DNA from: an uncultured Spongiibacteraceae bacterium
GTDB taxonomy: Bacteria > Pseudomonadota > Gammaproteobacteria > Pseudomonadales > Dasaniaceae
Reading direction: 5' to 3'
NCBI GenBank assembly: GCA_937969395.1
Contig: CALBVI010000408.1
Coordinates: forward strand, 1-15,064
DNA: 15,064 bases
The notes under the pieces are model-generated. The model did no database searches and was not told where the DNA came from. It was given only the letters and a program-made list of their open reading frames with translations. This document shows, one piece after another, positions 1 through 8,452 of the stretch. Every line of letters starts with the position of its first letter. Position 1 is the first letter of the stretch. Position numbers and translations under genes: made by a program.

Positions 1-1
1 T

Positions 2-1012
2 AAGAACAAAGTAGCACTTAACGTTATTTTAATGAATGAAGGCGAATTAGCCGAAAAATTACGTGAAGACAATATCGAAACGACTGTACTCAATGAGTCA
101 AGTAACGGTAGCCTCAGCATCTTTTTCTCTTTAAGGCAGCACATCAAAGACTTTCAACCCGACGTTATTCACACCCATCGACAAAAAGAAAATATCTTAG
201 GTTCATTTGCTAACGTACTGTCTCACCGAGCAAAATGCATACGAACGATTCATGGCGCACCAGAATTCTCACCAACAGGCCTCAAAAAAGCCTTTTACTG
301 GCTCGATGAACTTACCGCACAACACTTACAAAACGGTATAATTTCAGTATCGCAAGACCTAAGCAACAAATTAGCAAAAACCTACCCCGCTGAAAAAATC
401 CATACCGTGACCAATGGCATTGATATCGAAAAAACCAGAAGTAATATCAGCGAAGTTGAATTTAAACAGCAGCAACCCGATCATATCCACGTTGGTTTAG
501 TGGGTAGATTAGATCCGGTAAAACGTGTAGATATCTTTTTAGATATGGCAGCCAAAATCTTAGCTGCAGGCAACGAAGAAGCGAAAGCCAAACAGTGGCA
601 CTTTCATGTTTTTGGTGAAGGCAATTTACTTGAAAGCCTGCAAACACAAACCCAGCAACTTAACATCACAGATGCAGTCACCTTTCATGGACACCGCCTA
701 GATATACAAAGCTGCATAGCAGCACTTAATATTATGGTCATGCCCTCAGATCATGAAGGCCTCCCCATGGCCGCTCTAGAAGCCATGGCATTAAACACGC
801 CATTGATTGCACATAATGTTGGGGGGCTTACGGAAGTACTTGCTGATTATCCAGAGCTATTGGTTAGTAACCATCAGGGTGAAGGGTATATGAAAGCAGT
901 TTTAACCGTAAGTAAGAAAAATTTAGAATTAAAACTTATCGATATATATAACGCGTCATCTAACGGTAATACTATTTATAATATATATCGACAATATTAT
1001 TTAAAAAAATGA
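2..1012 (+). CDS. GT4 family glycosyltransferase (5' end cut by window)
   Basis: Retaining GT-B fold glycosyltransferase that would transfer a sugar from a nucleotide donor to a lipid-linked acceptor at the cytoplasmic face of the inner membrane. The frame is open from base 2 (KNKVALNVILMNEGELAEKL), and the residues before the first ATG at base 32 already look like the N-terminal domain, so the true start lies outside the window. Numbering from that ATG: an N-domain DVIHTHRQKEN segment at about 44-54, IHGAPEF at 73-79, the inter-domain VGLVGRLDPVKR at 154-165, and the donor-site EX7E motif E242-GLPMAAL-E250 followed by a VGG segment. These are standard GT4 landmarks. The last 40 residues are AT-rich in codon use and less family-like. 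The gene converges with the next gene, leaving 13 bases between the stop codons. Donor and acceptor cannot be told from sequence. Confidence 0.9.
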   Translation, partial: KNKVALNVILMNEGELAEKLREDNIETTVLNESSNGSLSIFFSLRQHIKDFQPDVIHTHRQKENILGSFANVLSHRAKCIRTIHGAPEFSPTGLKKAFYWLDELTAQHLQNGIISVSQDLSNKLAKTYPAEKIHTVTNGIDIEKTRSNISEVEFKQQQPDHIHVGLVGRLDPVKRVDIFLDMAAKILAAGNEEAKAKQWHFHVFGEGNLLESLQTQTQQLNITDAVTFHGHRLDIQSCIAALNIMVMPSDHEGLPMAALEAMALNTPLIAHNVGGLTEVLADYPELLVSNHQGEGYMKAVLTVSKKNLELKLIDIYNASSNGNTIYNIYRQYYLKK

Positions 1013-1025
1013 TTTAACCCATCAA

Positions 1026-1859
1026 TTACAAAATTGGATAACCCAACTCTTTCAACATATCACCAGCAATCTCACTGATTTTAGTAATTTGCTCTGAGGA
1101 CAAACGATCAATACTGACTTGATTCAAGTCTTTTACACTCGTCTCTCGCTCATGTATCTGAAAGCTTTGCTCATTATCAAAACTTGAAAAGTTTTCTACA
1201 TTTAAAAAATTGGCAATCCCATTCAATACATTCAAAGGGTCTTTTGCCAGTTCTTCATAGCTAATCTGATGATAATTTTTAAGATGTTTAGCATCATCAA
1301 ATAAGATTTCATTACCTCTCTTCCATTGTTTGATAGAATCTTCAATCGGCCAATCTTCTCCTAAATGCTGAGGGTCACCTTTGCGACTAATGCCTTCAGC
1401 AACAGCATAACCATTACGAACAATTGCAATAAAATGTGCATTCTCAAAATTCTTCTGGAACCACCGTGTTCTAGCACTATTCGGTGGTGACTTTTCCAGT
1501 AAAATAGGCTTAGACAAATCCAATCGCATAGCCCACTCGCGCTTTATGCGATCAACATTAGGCCCACTACTATTTTCATCAAGGCGAAATAATCTCTCGT
1601 TGCCCACCCACATTCTAGGCAACCCAACATCATAATCTTTTACAAATTGATCAGTGATAAAATGCCCCTCTGTTGGCAAGCCAGAAATCGAAGGGTGCTG
1701 GCTTAACAGCTCCGCCAACAAAGTTGTTCCCGAGTTATAACAACCTACCAAAAACACCCATTTTTCGGGTTTTGGCTCCTTAGTACATAATATCCTTAGC
1801 TCACGCCAAATATTCCCTAAACTCTCCCTCAATACGTGGCGAAATTTTGTAGCAGCCAT
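1026..1859 (-). CDS. Sulfotransferase (Sulfotransfer_3-like)
   Basis: Predicted PAPS-dependent sulfotransferase of 277 residues. The 5'-phosphosulfate-binding loop is FLVGCYNSGTTLLAELL at about 36-52, and the 3'-phosphate-binding part is FIAIVRNGYAVAEGISRK at 143-160, with R148 and S158 as likely PAPS contacts. An LEKSPPNS segment at 121-128 sits where related enzymes carry a conserved Lys-Pro stretch. No signal peptide is seen, so a cytoplasmic role on the repeat unit or its precursor is inferred. A GGAAAA stretch precedes the ATG. It lies 55 bases downstream of another sulfotransferase on the same strand and probably shares its transcript. The target sugar and position are unknown. The fold family is fairly certain; the exact family label is less so. 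Confidence 0.85.
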   Translation of the reverse strand: MAATKFRHVLRESLGNIWRELRILCTKEPKPEKWVFLVGCYNSGTTLLAELLSQHPSISGLPTEGHFITDQFVKDYDVGLPRMWVGNERLFRLDENSSGPNVDRIKREWAMRLDLSKPILLEKSPPNSARTRWFQKNFENAHFIAIVRNGYAVAEGISRKGDPQHLGEDWPIEDSIKQWKRGNEILFDDAKHLKNYHQISYEELAKDPLNVLNGIANFLNVENFSSFDNEQSFQIHERETSVKDLNQVSIDRLSSEQITKISEIAGDMLKELGYPIL

Positions 1860-1914
1860 TGATTTTCCTAATTTCTATAATTTAAATAATAATTCTAAAA
1901 TAGATAACGAAAGC

Positions 1915-2757
1915 CTAGCTTATTTCAGGCATATCATAACCATACCGTTCAATAATGAACCGTTCTTTAGCCGCTACTAAATCTAATGTTTTCTGATTGT
2001 AATAATAAGCTGCTTCACGTCTTTTTGAAGTATTAATTTTTTTCTTACCACGAGAAAACAGCTGCACTCGCTGCTCATCCGTTATATCTATACCCGCCTG
2101 CTCTAATGCAAGTGCAAAATCTTCTTCTAAATTTTCATTACGGACAACATAGTCAACATGTGAAAACTCATCCCATATGCAGTCTAATTGACCCATATCA
2201 ACCACCTCATTCTTTGAATACAAGCGCTCATCTAAATGAGTGAATAACTTTAAATATCGATACGTTAAAATACCAAATTCAGATGAAAAAGAGCTAAAGC
2301 CAAAACCTTCGCCGATATCATACTGCCTGCCCTCGCCTAACAATAACCCCAGCCAACAGCGGAAGCGTTCTGGGTCATCATGATCTTCATAACACCACCT
2401 CCATAAATCAACCGGCTTTTTAGAATCAGTCATTATCTGCTTTAACCATTCATAAGGTGAAAGCCAGTTCTTACCCATTTCTTTCGGTAGCTGTCGATAA
2501 TAGTAATTAAAATCATAGCGGCGCACTGTTTGACTATAAACACTCCCCTCCCCTGCACAGCCGTAGGCCCATAAAGATACATACCAATCCCACGGATTTC
2601 TGATCGACCCCAGAATAAATCGATCTTTATATTTTTCATTGAGCCTATTATGTTTGCCCTCTTGTACCCCGCCAACCAAGTCAGCCAACAATGAGCAAAT
2701 ATGTGTACCGCCGGTTTTATGGAGTTCAACAAAAACTAATTTATCCGTAACAAACAT
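1915..2757 (-). CDS. Sulfotransferase family protein (HKTGGTH type)
   Basis: 280-residue protein with a short N-terminal strand leading straight into the phosphosulfate loop, VFVELHKTGGTHICSLL (8-24). It is followed by the 3'-phosphate element FILGSIRNPWDWYVSLWAYG (47-66), with R53 and S61 in the expected places. This arrangement (HKTGGT, then RNPWDW about 35 residues later) is shared by bacterial proteins of the Sulfotransfer_2/P-loop group. The middle and C-terminal parts are rich in aromatic residues, and I do not recognise further motifs. It is probably the first gene of a two-gene minus-strand unit with the sulfotransferase downstream. An extended -10 promoter element lies just upstream. 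The acceptor is presumed to be a sugar because of the surrounding glycosyltransferases; nothing in the protein itself proves that. Confidence 0.82.
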   Translation of the reverse strand: MFVTDKLVFVELHKTGGTHICSLLADLVGGVQEGKHNRLNEKYKDRFILGSIRNPWDWYVSLWAYGCAGEGSVYSQTVRRYDFNYYYRQLPKEMGKNWLSPYEWLKQIMTDSKKPVDLWRWCYEDHDDPERFRCWLGLLLGEGRQYDIGEGFGFSSFSSEFGILTYRYLKLFTHLDERLYSKNEVVDMGQLDCIWDEFSHVDYVVRNENLEEDFALALEQAGIDITDEQRVQLFSRGKKKINTSKRREAAYYYNQKTLDLVAAKERFIIERYGYDMPEIS

Positions 2758-2787
2758 ATAACCAAATCCGATTAAATTAAAAGTGGT

Positions 2788-2796
2788 ATTATAACA
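2788..2796 (-). promoter_or_regulatory. Extended -10 promoter element for the minus-strand sulfotransferase pair
   Basis: On the minus strand this reads TGTTATAAT, a perfect TATAAT preceded by the TG of an extended -10 box. No good -35 hexamer is seen 16-18 bases upstream, which extended -10 promoters can tolerate. Transcription would start near 2781, giving a leader of about 24 bases before the ATG at 2757. Confidence 0.45.
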
Positions 2797-2807
2797 ACAA
2801 TGCTGAC

Positions 2808-2836
2808 TAGACGTTATCGACTGTTATCCATATTAT
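2808..2836 (+). promoter_or_regulatory. Possible sigma-70 promoter for the + strand sulfotransferase/GT/flippase set
   Basis: TAGACG (4 of 6 to the -35 consensus) and TATTAT (5 of 6 to the -10 consensus) are separated by 17 bases. They lie in the 136-base gap between two divergent sulfotransferase genes, so a + strand promoter is expected here. The start site would be near 2843. The match is moderate and could be chance in AT-rich DNA. Confidence 0.3.
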
Positions 2837-2893
2837 TACACTCCTTGAATAGACACTATTCCCAACAACTGCAAATACTACAGCTTGATCTTT

Positions 2894-3634
2894 ATGCGAA
2901 AAATCTATAAACAACTTTTACCTTACGAAACTAGGTTCTGGCTTTACAAGCTACGCAACCCTTCGCACTTTAAACGCCTTCGCAGTATTGTGAACCCATC
3001 GCCAAAAGGTGATTTTTCATTACGATCATTCGATAACATGGAGTGTATTTTTGTCCATATCACCAAAAGTGCCGGTACTTCTATTGCTAGCAGTTTGTTT
3101 GAAGAATTACCTTATCACTACACCGCACCTCAGTATCGTGTAATCTACGGCCGCAAAAATTTTAATCGCTATTTTAAATTTGGATTTGTACGCAACCCCT
3201 GGGACAGACTCTATTCAGCCTACTCATATCTAAAGGGTGGCGGCTGGAATGAAAAAGACCAGCAGTGGGCTGCAGAGAACCTTAGCAATGTAAGCGACTT
3301 TAATGACTTCGTTTTAAACTGGCTAACGCCTGAGCGCCTGTACAGCCATATTCATTTCTGGCCCCAAAGTCGCTTTATCTGTGACCATAAAGGCAAGATC
3401 TTGCTAGATTACATTGCTTATTTTGAAAACATAAATACAGACTTTGGTAAAATTTGCCAGAAATTAAACCTGAACAAGCAATTAAGCCACACCAATAGCT
3501 CCAAACGCGAGAGCTACTTAAATATCTATAGCGAAGATGCCATAAAGAAAGTTAACTCATTATATTCAAAAGACATCGAGTTATTAGGCTATTCTTTTGA
3601 CTCAATAATAAACCCAATCAAGCAAACCTTATAA
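2894..3634 (+). CDS. Sulfotransferase (Sulfotransfer_2-like)
   Basis: Predicted PAPS-dependent carbohydrate sulfotransferase of 246 residues. CIFVHITKSAGTSIASSLF (51-69) is the 5'-phosphosulfate-binding loop, and KFGFVRNPWDRLYSAYSYL (95-113) is the 3'-phosphate-binding element, with R100 and S108. This pairing is typical of Sulfotransfer_2, the family that includes animal chondroitin/HNK-1 type carbohydrate sulfotransferases. A basic N-terminal stretch of about 45 residues precedes the domain; it is not a convincing signal peptide or membrane anchor. The ATG at 2894 is preferred. A TTG three codons earlier (2885) is also open, and neither has a clear ribosome binding site. It starts a + strand set: the next gene begins 6 bases after the stop, so the two are probably co-transcribed. 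Confidence 0.87.
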   Translation: MRKIYKQLLPYETRFWLYKLRNPSHFKRLRSIVNPSPKGDFSLRSFDNMECIFVHITKSAGTSIASSLFEELPYHYTAPQYRVIYGRKNFNRYFKFGFVRNPWDRLYSAYSYLKGGGWNEKDQQWAAENLSNVSDFNDFVLNWLTPERLYSHIHFWPQSRFICDHKGKILLDYIAYFENINTDFGKICQKLNLNKQLSHTNSSKRESYLNIYSEDAIKKVNSLYSKDIELLGYSFDSIINPIKQTL

Positions 3635-3640
3635 GCCACC

Positions 3641-4795
3641 ATGAAAAAAACACCTCGTACAAAAAAGCCGGGATTGTTACTTGTTGCCAACTGGGATTCC
3701 AATGTTGGTTATGCGTGGTGGTTAATGGAAAGTTACTGGGTAGAAATTGAAAAGCTCTATGGCGCTAACCATAATGTACACCTTTGCTACCCCAGTATAA
3801 GCACTCTACCCACCAATATCCAAAACTCCAATATCACAATACACAAGTTTTCGATATTTCCTAGCAATGGAAATTTGTTACAGCAGTGCTTCTTCCTTTA
3901 CCAAAATAACATACAATGTATTTATTTCTCCGACCAACCCGCATTAAGCTGGACTTACCCGCTCTATCGACTGTGCGGCGTAAAAAAAATTATTGTACAT
4001 GATCATTGCCCGGGCCTAAGAACAAAGCCCCAGAGAGTGAAAAAACTCATTAAAAGCATTATTATGCGACTCCCATTCGTTACCGCTAATGCTCATATCG
4101 GCGCTACACAGTTTGTTCAACAGAGGGCTATAGACGTTACGCGCATCCCACCAACAAAAACCTATCATGTTGCAAACGGAATACCCACCGAATACAACAA
4201 AGAGCATATCAACAATCACAAATATTTTGATATTCCAGAAGACCGGCTCATTATGGTCTCAACAGGTAGGGCCAACCACTATAAAGGCATACCTTTTGTG
4301 TTAAATTGTATGGCAGAGCTGATACATCAACGTAAGTGCAAGAACTTACACTTCTTATTCTGCGGTGACGGCCCTAATTTAAAAGAATTTCAACAACAGG
4401 CACACTCACTTAATATTAGCGAATATGTCACCTTAGCAGGCCGACAAAATGAAGTTGATAAAATACTTAACGCTAGTGACTTTGCAATTCACCCATCTCA
4501 AGGGGAAGTTGGGTATTCATTATCAATCCTTGAGTATATGAGGGCGGCACTACCGGTCATCGTCTCTAATAACCCGTCAGTATGCAGCGCCACCGAACAT
4601 AAAATCACAGGCCTTATATACACCGCCAATGACATCTACTCAGGCTGCGAACAGATCCTAACTGTACTTAATGATGCCGATTTACGATCAAAAATGGGGA
4701 CATCAGCACAACAGCGTTTTCAAAAAAAATACTCTCTACAAAAAACGCACGAATCCTTACATGAAGTAATGCAATCAATCTATCCTCTACAGTAA
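3641..4795 (+). CDS. GT4 family glycosyltransferase
   Basis: 384-residue GT-B glycosyltransferase, cytoplasmic or peripheral at the inner membrane. The N-terminal domain opens with LLLVANWDSNVGYAWWL (12-28), in the place of the usual glycine-rich acceptor loop. IIVHDHCPG (about 117-125) precedes the linker, and MVSTGRANHYKG plus LHFLFCGDGPNLKEF mark the donor-binding C-domain. The acidic donor motif reads PSQGEVGYSLSILEYM at 285-300. E289 and E298 are separated by eight residues rather than the classical seven. This may be a subfamily feature, or the first Glu may be shifted; the VGY-SL-LEYM wording is otherwise family-like. It sits 6 bases after a sulfotransferase and 17 bases before the flippase, which places it in the same operon. 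The sugar it transfers is not predictable. Confidence 0.88.
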   Translation: MKKTPRTKKPGLLLVANWDSNVGYAWWLMESYWVEIEKLYGANHNVHLCYPSISTLPTNIQNSNITIHKFSIFPSNGNLLQQCFFLYQNNIQCIYFSDQPALSWTYPLYRLCGVKKIIVHDHCPGLRTKPQRVKKLIKSIIMRLPFVTANAHIGATQFVQQRAIDVTRIPPTKTYHVANGIPTEYNKEHINNHKYFDIPEDRLIMVSTGRANHYKGIPFVLNCMAELIHQRKCKNLHFLFCGDGPNLKEFQQQAHSLNISEYVTLAGRQNEVDKILNASDFAIHPSQGEVGYSLSILEYMRAALPVIVSNNPSVCSATEHKITGLIYTANDIYSGCEQILTVLNDADLRSKMGTSAQQRFQKKYSLQKTHESLHEVMQSIYPLQ

Positions 4796-4812
4796 GATCC
4801 GGAAATCAAGAC

Positions 4813-6273
4813 ATGGCTAATAATGGCGGCAGCCAATTTGTAAAGCACTCTACAATTTACGCGACTGGCAATATCCTTCGCCAATTGGCTGGGTTCATTA
4901 TGCTTCCCATCTATACACAGCATTTGTCACCAGCGGATTACGGTATTATCGGTTTATTAACCTTTGCTATTAGCCTCATTGACCTTTTATTTGGCGCCCG
5001 ATTAGTTCAAGCAGTCCCTAAGTTTTATCACGAAAAAGATAGTAAAACTGATAAGTATTTAGTCGTATCAACAGCTATGATCCAAACGGCGGCAATTAGC
5101 GCCATCACATTATTTATCGTTATTTTGTTTCGTGACAACGCATCAAACCAACTATTCGGCTCTACCGACTATCAATTAGTTCTTGGTATTTTTTCAATTA
5201 CAATATTAACTCAAGCCATTGAAAACTATGGTTTGTTATTTTTACGAATACAACGAAAAGCGTGGACTTTTTTGATATTCAACCTCAGCAAACTTATCTG
5301 CCAACTTAGCCTCAACATTTATTTTGTTGTTTATCTCGATATGGGAGTAATGGGCGTAGCAATTTCAACAGCCAGCGTCTCTGTTTTATTTGCCTTAGTT
5401 TTAGCTATTATAACATTTTACAAGACGGGAATTCGTTATTGTTCGGAACTGGGAAAGCGCTTAATAATTTTTTGCTGGCCACTCTGGGCCGCTGGATTTG
5501 CAGGACTCTATATAGGATCAGCAAACCGATACTACATGCGTTTATTTAGCTCACTAGAAGACATAGGCTTATTCGAACTCGCTACTCGCTTTACCATGAT
5601 CTTAACCGTATTAATTTGGCGCCCAATTAATCTTTATTGGCAAACTGAGCGATTTGAATACTATGACGCTAAAAAACCTGCACACGCAATCTATAATAGC
5701 GTATTTACTTACACCAGTACTCTACTGATTATTGCAGGACTTGGAATTAGCTTATTCTCTAGCCCTGTAATACAATTAATGGCAACCGAAAGTTATTTTT
5801 CAGCAGCAAAAGTAGTACCTTTTTTAGTTATAGCAGCGATACTATCCTCACTAATCACTTATTCTAACTTCAGTTTTTTAATCGCCGACAAGACCAAATG
5901 GATAGCCAAAAACAACTATTTAACCATGCTACCAGCAACTCTATTCTACCTGCTTCTAATACCTGACTATGGTTTTTATGGGGCCGGCATAGCATATATG
6001 CTAACATTATTAATACAATTCATATTAGTCCACCAAGCATCAAAAAAATATTTTGATATGCGACTGAACATTACCCCCTTATTCATAAACATAGGTATTT
6101 TAGTAGCTGCGTGTCTCTCAGCAGAGCTACTAAATAATGAAAAAGAGCTTATTTGGAATATAACAATACGAGCAGGTATATTTATTACTGGCCTCATATT
6201 GATCTTAGGTGTAATGCTATCGAACAACACTATACGTAAAGAAACTATTCGTGTCATTACAAAGCGATTTTAG
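4813..6273 (+). CDS. Wzx-like polysaccharide repeat-unit flippase
   Basis: 486-residue, very hydrophobic inner-membrane protein of the MOP/Polysacc_synt superfamily. It would flip undecaprenyl-diphosphate-linked repeat units to the periplasm. The N-terminus (FVKHSTIYATGNILRQLAGF, then LPIYTQHLSPADYGIIGLL at about 31-49) is the usual opening of this family: an amphipathic helix, then TM1 with the PxYxxxLxxxxYG pattern. Alternating hydrophobic blocks continue to the C-terminus and fit 12-14 transmembrane helices; I have not counted them exactly. Length is normal for Wzx. It is the last gene of the + strand set and converges with a minus-strand sulfotransferase, with 12 bases between stops. It is the only flippase seen in the window, so it is the probable exporter of the sulfated unit. 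Sulfation before flipping is inferred. Confidence 0.92.
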   Translation: MANNGGSQFVKHSTIYATGNILRQLAGFIMLPIYTQHLSPADYGIIGLLTFAISLIDLLFGARLVQAVPKFYHEKDSKTDKYLVVSTAMIQTAAISAITLFIVILFRDNASNQLFGSTDYQLVLGIFSITILTQAIENYGLLFLRIQRKAWTFLIFNLSKLICQLSLNIYFVVYLDMGVMGVAISTASVSVLFALVLAIITFYKTGIRYCSELGKRLIIFCWPLWAAGFAGLYIGSANRYYMRLFSSLEDIGLFELATRFTMILTVLIWRPINLYWQTERFEYYDAKKPAHAIYNSVFTYTSTLLIIAGLGISLFSSPVIQLMATESYFSAAKVVPFLVIAAILSSLITYSNFSFLIADKTKWIAKNNYLTMLPATLFYLLLIPDYGFYGAGIAYMLTLLIQFILVHQASKKYFDMRLNITPLFINIGILVAACLSAELLNNEKELIWNITIRAGIFITGLILILGVMLSNNTIRKETIRVITKRF

Positions 6274-6285
6274 CTAAAACTGATG

Positions 6286-7161
6286 TCAATCAAAATCTTC
6301 ATATCCAAGTTCACTCACAACACCCCCGAACTTTTCTTTAAATTTTTTGATCTGCGGCTCGTCAAAATAACTTTTCCACTTACTCGTTTTCTTTGAAGAA
6401 ACGTGATCCATAAGACTCAGTTCAGTATCATTTTTTCTGCTTATATCATGCACCTGAGCAAGTGCCATGACATCATGTTCACTCGACTCACATAAACCAA
6501 GAAATTCAAATATATCCACAAAAGACTGATCAAAAACCTCCATGATTTTTTCGAATTTCATTTCAAGAATGCGTGAGTCGTGGTAATTCCATTGTCTCAT
6601 GGCCGCAATAGTCCAATCGCCATAATGCTCCATCTCAAAAATAAGCCCCTCGCCTTGACTTAATTCATTTAAATTTTCTTGATAGGATTTTGAATTCAAA
6701 GACTCAATATATTCTATTTTGAACGCTTCTGATTGATGCTGCAGCGAATAAGGAACATTTGGAAACAATATTGGTGAAACCAATGAAAAGTCTTTATTAA
6801 CACACCACTTCTCATTTGTCCTACAATGATACAAATATCCTGAAACAATAATATCTCTTGGGTCTCTACATACATGTACACCTAAAAAGTCTTTAGGTAA
6901 TTTACTAACATCCGCAATTGAATGGCAAAAAACTAATACATCTTTATCAGGTATTCTATCAACTTCTCCAAAAACTGAACCAAAAGACCAGCCATTAGCC
7001 CTAGCGATATCACCAAAAACCTTCTGCATGAGAACAGTTCCCACCTTGTGATGACAAAAAATATAAATAGGCATAGACAGACGCCTATTACGAACAGCGG
7101 GGAAAACCGTCGCTAAAGCACGCTTCATCAATCGTTTAATATCGCTGTATTTTTCACTCAT
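6286..7161 (-). CDS. Sulfotransferase domain protein
   Basis: 291-residue predicted PAPS-dependent sulfotransferase. The phosphosulfate loop is IYIFCHHKVGTVLMQKVF (32-49), and the 3'-phosphate element is GVHVCRDPRDIIVSGYLYH (94-112), with R99 and S107 at the expected spacing. The RDPRD-xxxSxYxxH form recalls the Sulfotransfer_1 type more than the RNPWD forms of the neighbouring enzymes. A basic N-terminal tail of about 30 residues precedes the domain, without a signal peptide. It is the last gene of the minus-strand run, 21 bases after a GT4 gene. An AGGAAAA sequence lies about 11 bases before the ATG, a rather wide spacing. Its divergence from the other four sulfotransferases suggests a different acceptor position or a separate origin; this is inference. 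Confidence 0.83.
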   Translation of the reverse strand: MSEKYSDIKRLMKRALATVFPAVRNRRLSMPIYIFCHHKVGTVLMQKVFGDIARANGWSFGSVFGEVDRIPDKDVLVFCHSIADVSKLPKDFLGVHVCRDPRDIIVSGYLYHCRTNEKWCVNKDFSLVSPILFPNVPYSLQHQSEAFKIEYIESLNSKSYQENLNELSQGEGLIFEMEHYGDWTIAAMRQWNYHDSRILEMKFEKIMEVFDQSFVDIFEFLGLCESSEHDVMALAQVHDISRKNDTELSLMDHVSSKKTSKWKSYFDEPQIKKFKEKFGGVVSELGYEDFD

Positions 7162-7182
7162 AAAAATAAATTTTCCTAACTA

Positions 7183-8442
7183 TTATTTATTATCAACTAG
7201 TTCTTTATATAGAGTATTAATTTTTCTACCAATCACATCAATATCGTAATTTTCTTCGACCCAAGCTCTACCGGCCGTTTGAATCACATCCCACTGCTGT
7301 TTTTTATCGATAACCAACTGCAATGCCTCCGCTATAGCATCAGCCGAACGATCATCCACTAAAAAACCGGAAACACCATTGTCAATACACTCTGGAATCC
7401 CACCCGTATTCGTCGCTATGGTGATAAGGCCTGCCGCTTGTGCTTCTTGGAGCACAACACCTTGAGTTTCTTCATGAAAACCATCTTCAGACTTTAGGCT
7501 TGGTAGAATAAAAATATGAGAACCTGCATAAATCGCTCTTAATTCTTCATCGGTCAAACCTGAATAAAAATCGACTTTTTCTTCTATCCCCAACTCCTTG
7601 CTCAACTCCTCTAACACGACCCTATCTGGGCCATTGCCAACCATACGATATCTCAAATTAGCACCTTGCTTTATCATTGTTGCAACAGCAGTTAGCGCAT
7701 ACTTTTGACCCTTATCTGGATGAAAACGACCAACCGTCAGTACATTAATTTCACCAGCAGGGAAAGGCCTTACCTTAAAAGGGAAGTCATTTAAATTAAT
7801 ACCTTGGGGTAAAATACGAATCTTACCGCCATCAACACCCAAACTCATATATTGAGTTTTAGCGAACTCAGTATTAACTAAAATAACTGACGACATATCA
7901 GTATAACGTTTACGCTGAGTAGCTGTGATTGGAACAACGCCCGCAGGAGGAAGACCATGAAAAGTAATAACAAAAGGTTTTTTAGCAGCCCAAACTAACG
8001 GTAAAAACTTATTGCCCGCCATCTCACTATGAGAATGAATAACATCAATCTCACCCAACCAAAAATTGGGAATCAAAAACAAGCTATATATTTTTTCTTT
8101 AAGCGTAAATTCCTGACTAAAGAGCACATTTTTATAAGCCTTTATTCCATAAAAAAAAGTCTTGATACCTGTAGCACTGGCAAAACCTGAAAATAAATTC
8201 TTCAGTAAACCTGAGCGATCCTCAGGCACCAACTGACTACATTCAATCAGGTTATAGCTATCGACATCAGAAGAGTAAACCGTTAATTCAGCACGGCGAG
8301 CCAAAATTTTATTTAACCCACCATTTTTTATTATTTGTACTAACTGATTAATTAACCACGGCTGAATTAAACTGGGGAAAGTCGCAGTTATGGTCAATAC
8401 ATTGATAGCAAAACTAGCCGAAGGCTGATTATTATCTGTCAT
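7183..8442 (-). CDS. GT4 glycosyltransferase, colanic acid WcaL/AmsK-like
   Basis: 419-residue GT-B glycosyltransferase. VIHSHSE (134-140) and PFVITFHGLPPAG (156-168) mark the acceptor domain. RILPQGINLNDF (209-220) is the linker, NVLTVGRFHPDKGQKYAL (233-250) opens the donor domain, and the EX7E motif is E325-TQGVVLQ-E333, followed by NTGGIPE. The HEETQGVVLQEAQA wording and length match the WcaL/AmsK-type group used in colanic acid and amylovoran synthesis. That likeness supports a late sugar-adding step on a lipid-linked unit but does not fix the sugar. The ATG at 8442 has a strong ribosome binding site, AGGGA, which overlaps the stop region of the preceding sulfotransferase (10-base gap), so translation is probably coupled. 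Confidence 0.9.
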   Translation of the reverse strand: MTDNNQPSASFAINVLTITATFPSLIQPWLINQLVQIIKNGGLNKILARRAELTVYSSDVDSYNLIECSQLVPEDRSGLLKNLFSGFASATGIKTFFYGIKAYKNVLFSQEFTLKEKIYSLFLIPNFWLGEIDVIHSHSEMAGNKFLPLVWAAKKPFVITFHGLPPAGVVPITATQRKRYTDMSSVILVNTEFAKTQYMSLGVDGGKIRILPQGINLNDFPFKVRPFPAGEINVLTVGRFHPDKGQKYALTAVATMIKQGANLRYRMVGNGPDRVVLEELSKELGIEEKVDFYSGLTDEELRAIYAGSHIFILPSLKSEDGFHEETQGVVLQEAQAAGLITIATNTGGIPECIDNGVSGFLVDDRSADAIAEALQLVIDKKQQWDVIQTAGRAWVEENYDIDVIGRKINTLYKELVDNK

Positions 8443-8452
8443 GTAATGTTCC

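Noticed and set aside
2442..2732. Open frame of 96 codons overlapping the sulfotransferase at 1915-2757 in another frame
   Set aside because: The overlapping sulfotransferase has clear motifs across this stretch; the alternative frame shows none.
5976..6257. Minus-strand open frame of 93 codons opposite the flippase C-terminus
   Set aside because: Antisense shadow of a hydrophobic protein; the flippase frame continues normally through it.
6268..6279. TTTTAGCTAAAA palindrome at the convergent junction of flippase and sulfotransferase genes
   Set aside because: It is a self-complementary 12-mer with no loop and no GC core, so it is not a credible intrinsic terminator; such sequences arise easily in AT-rich DNA.
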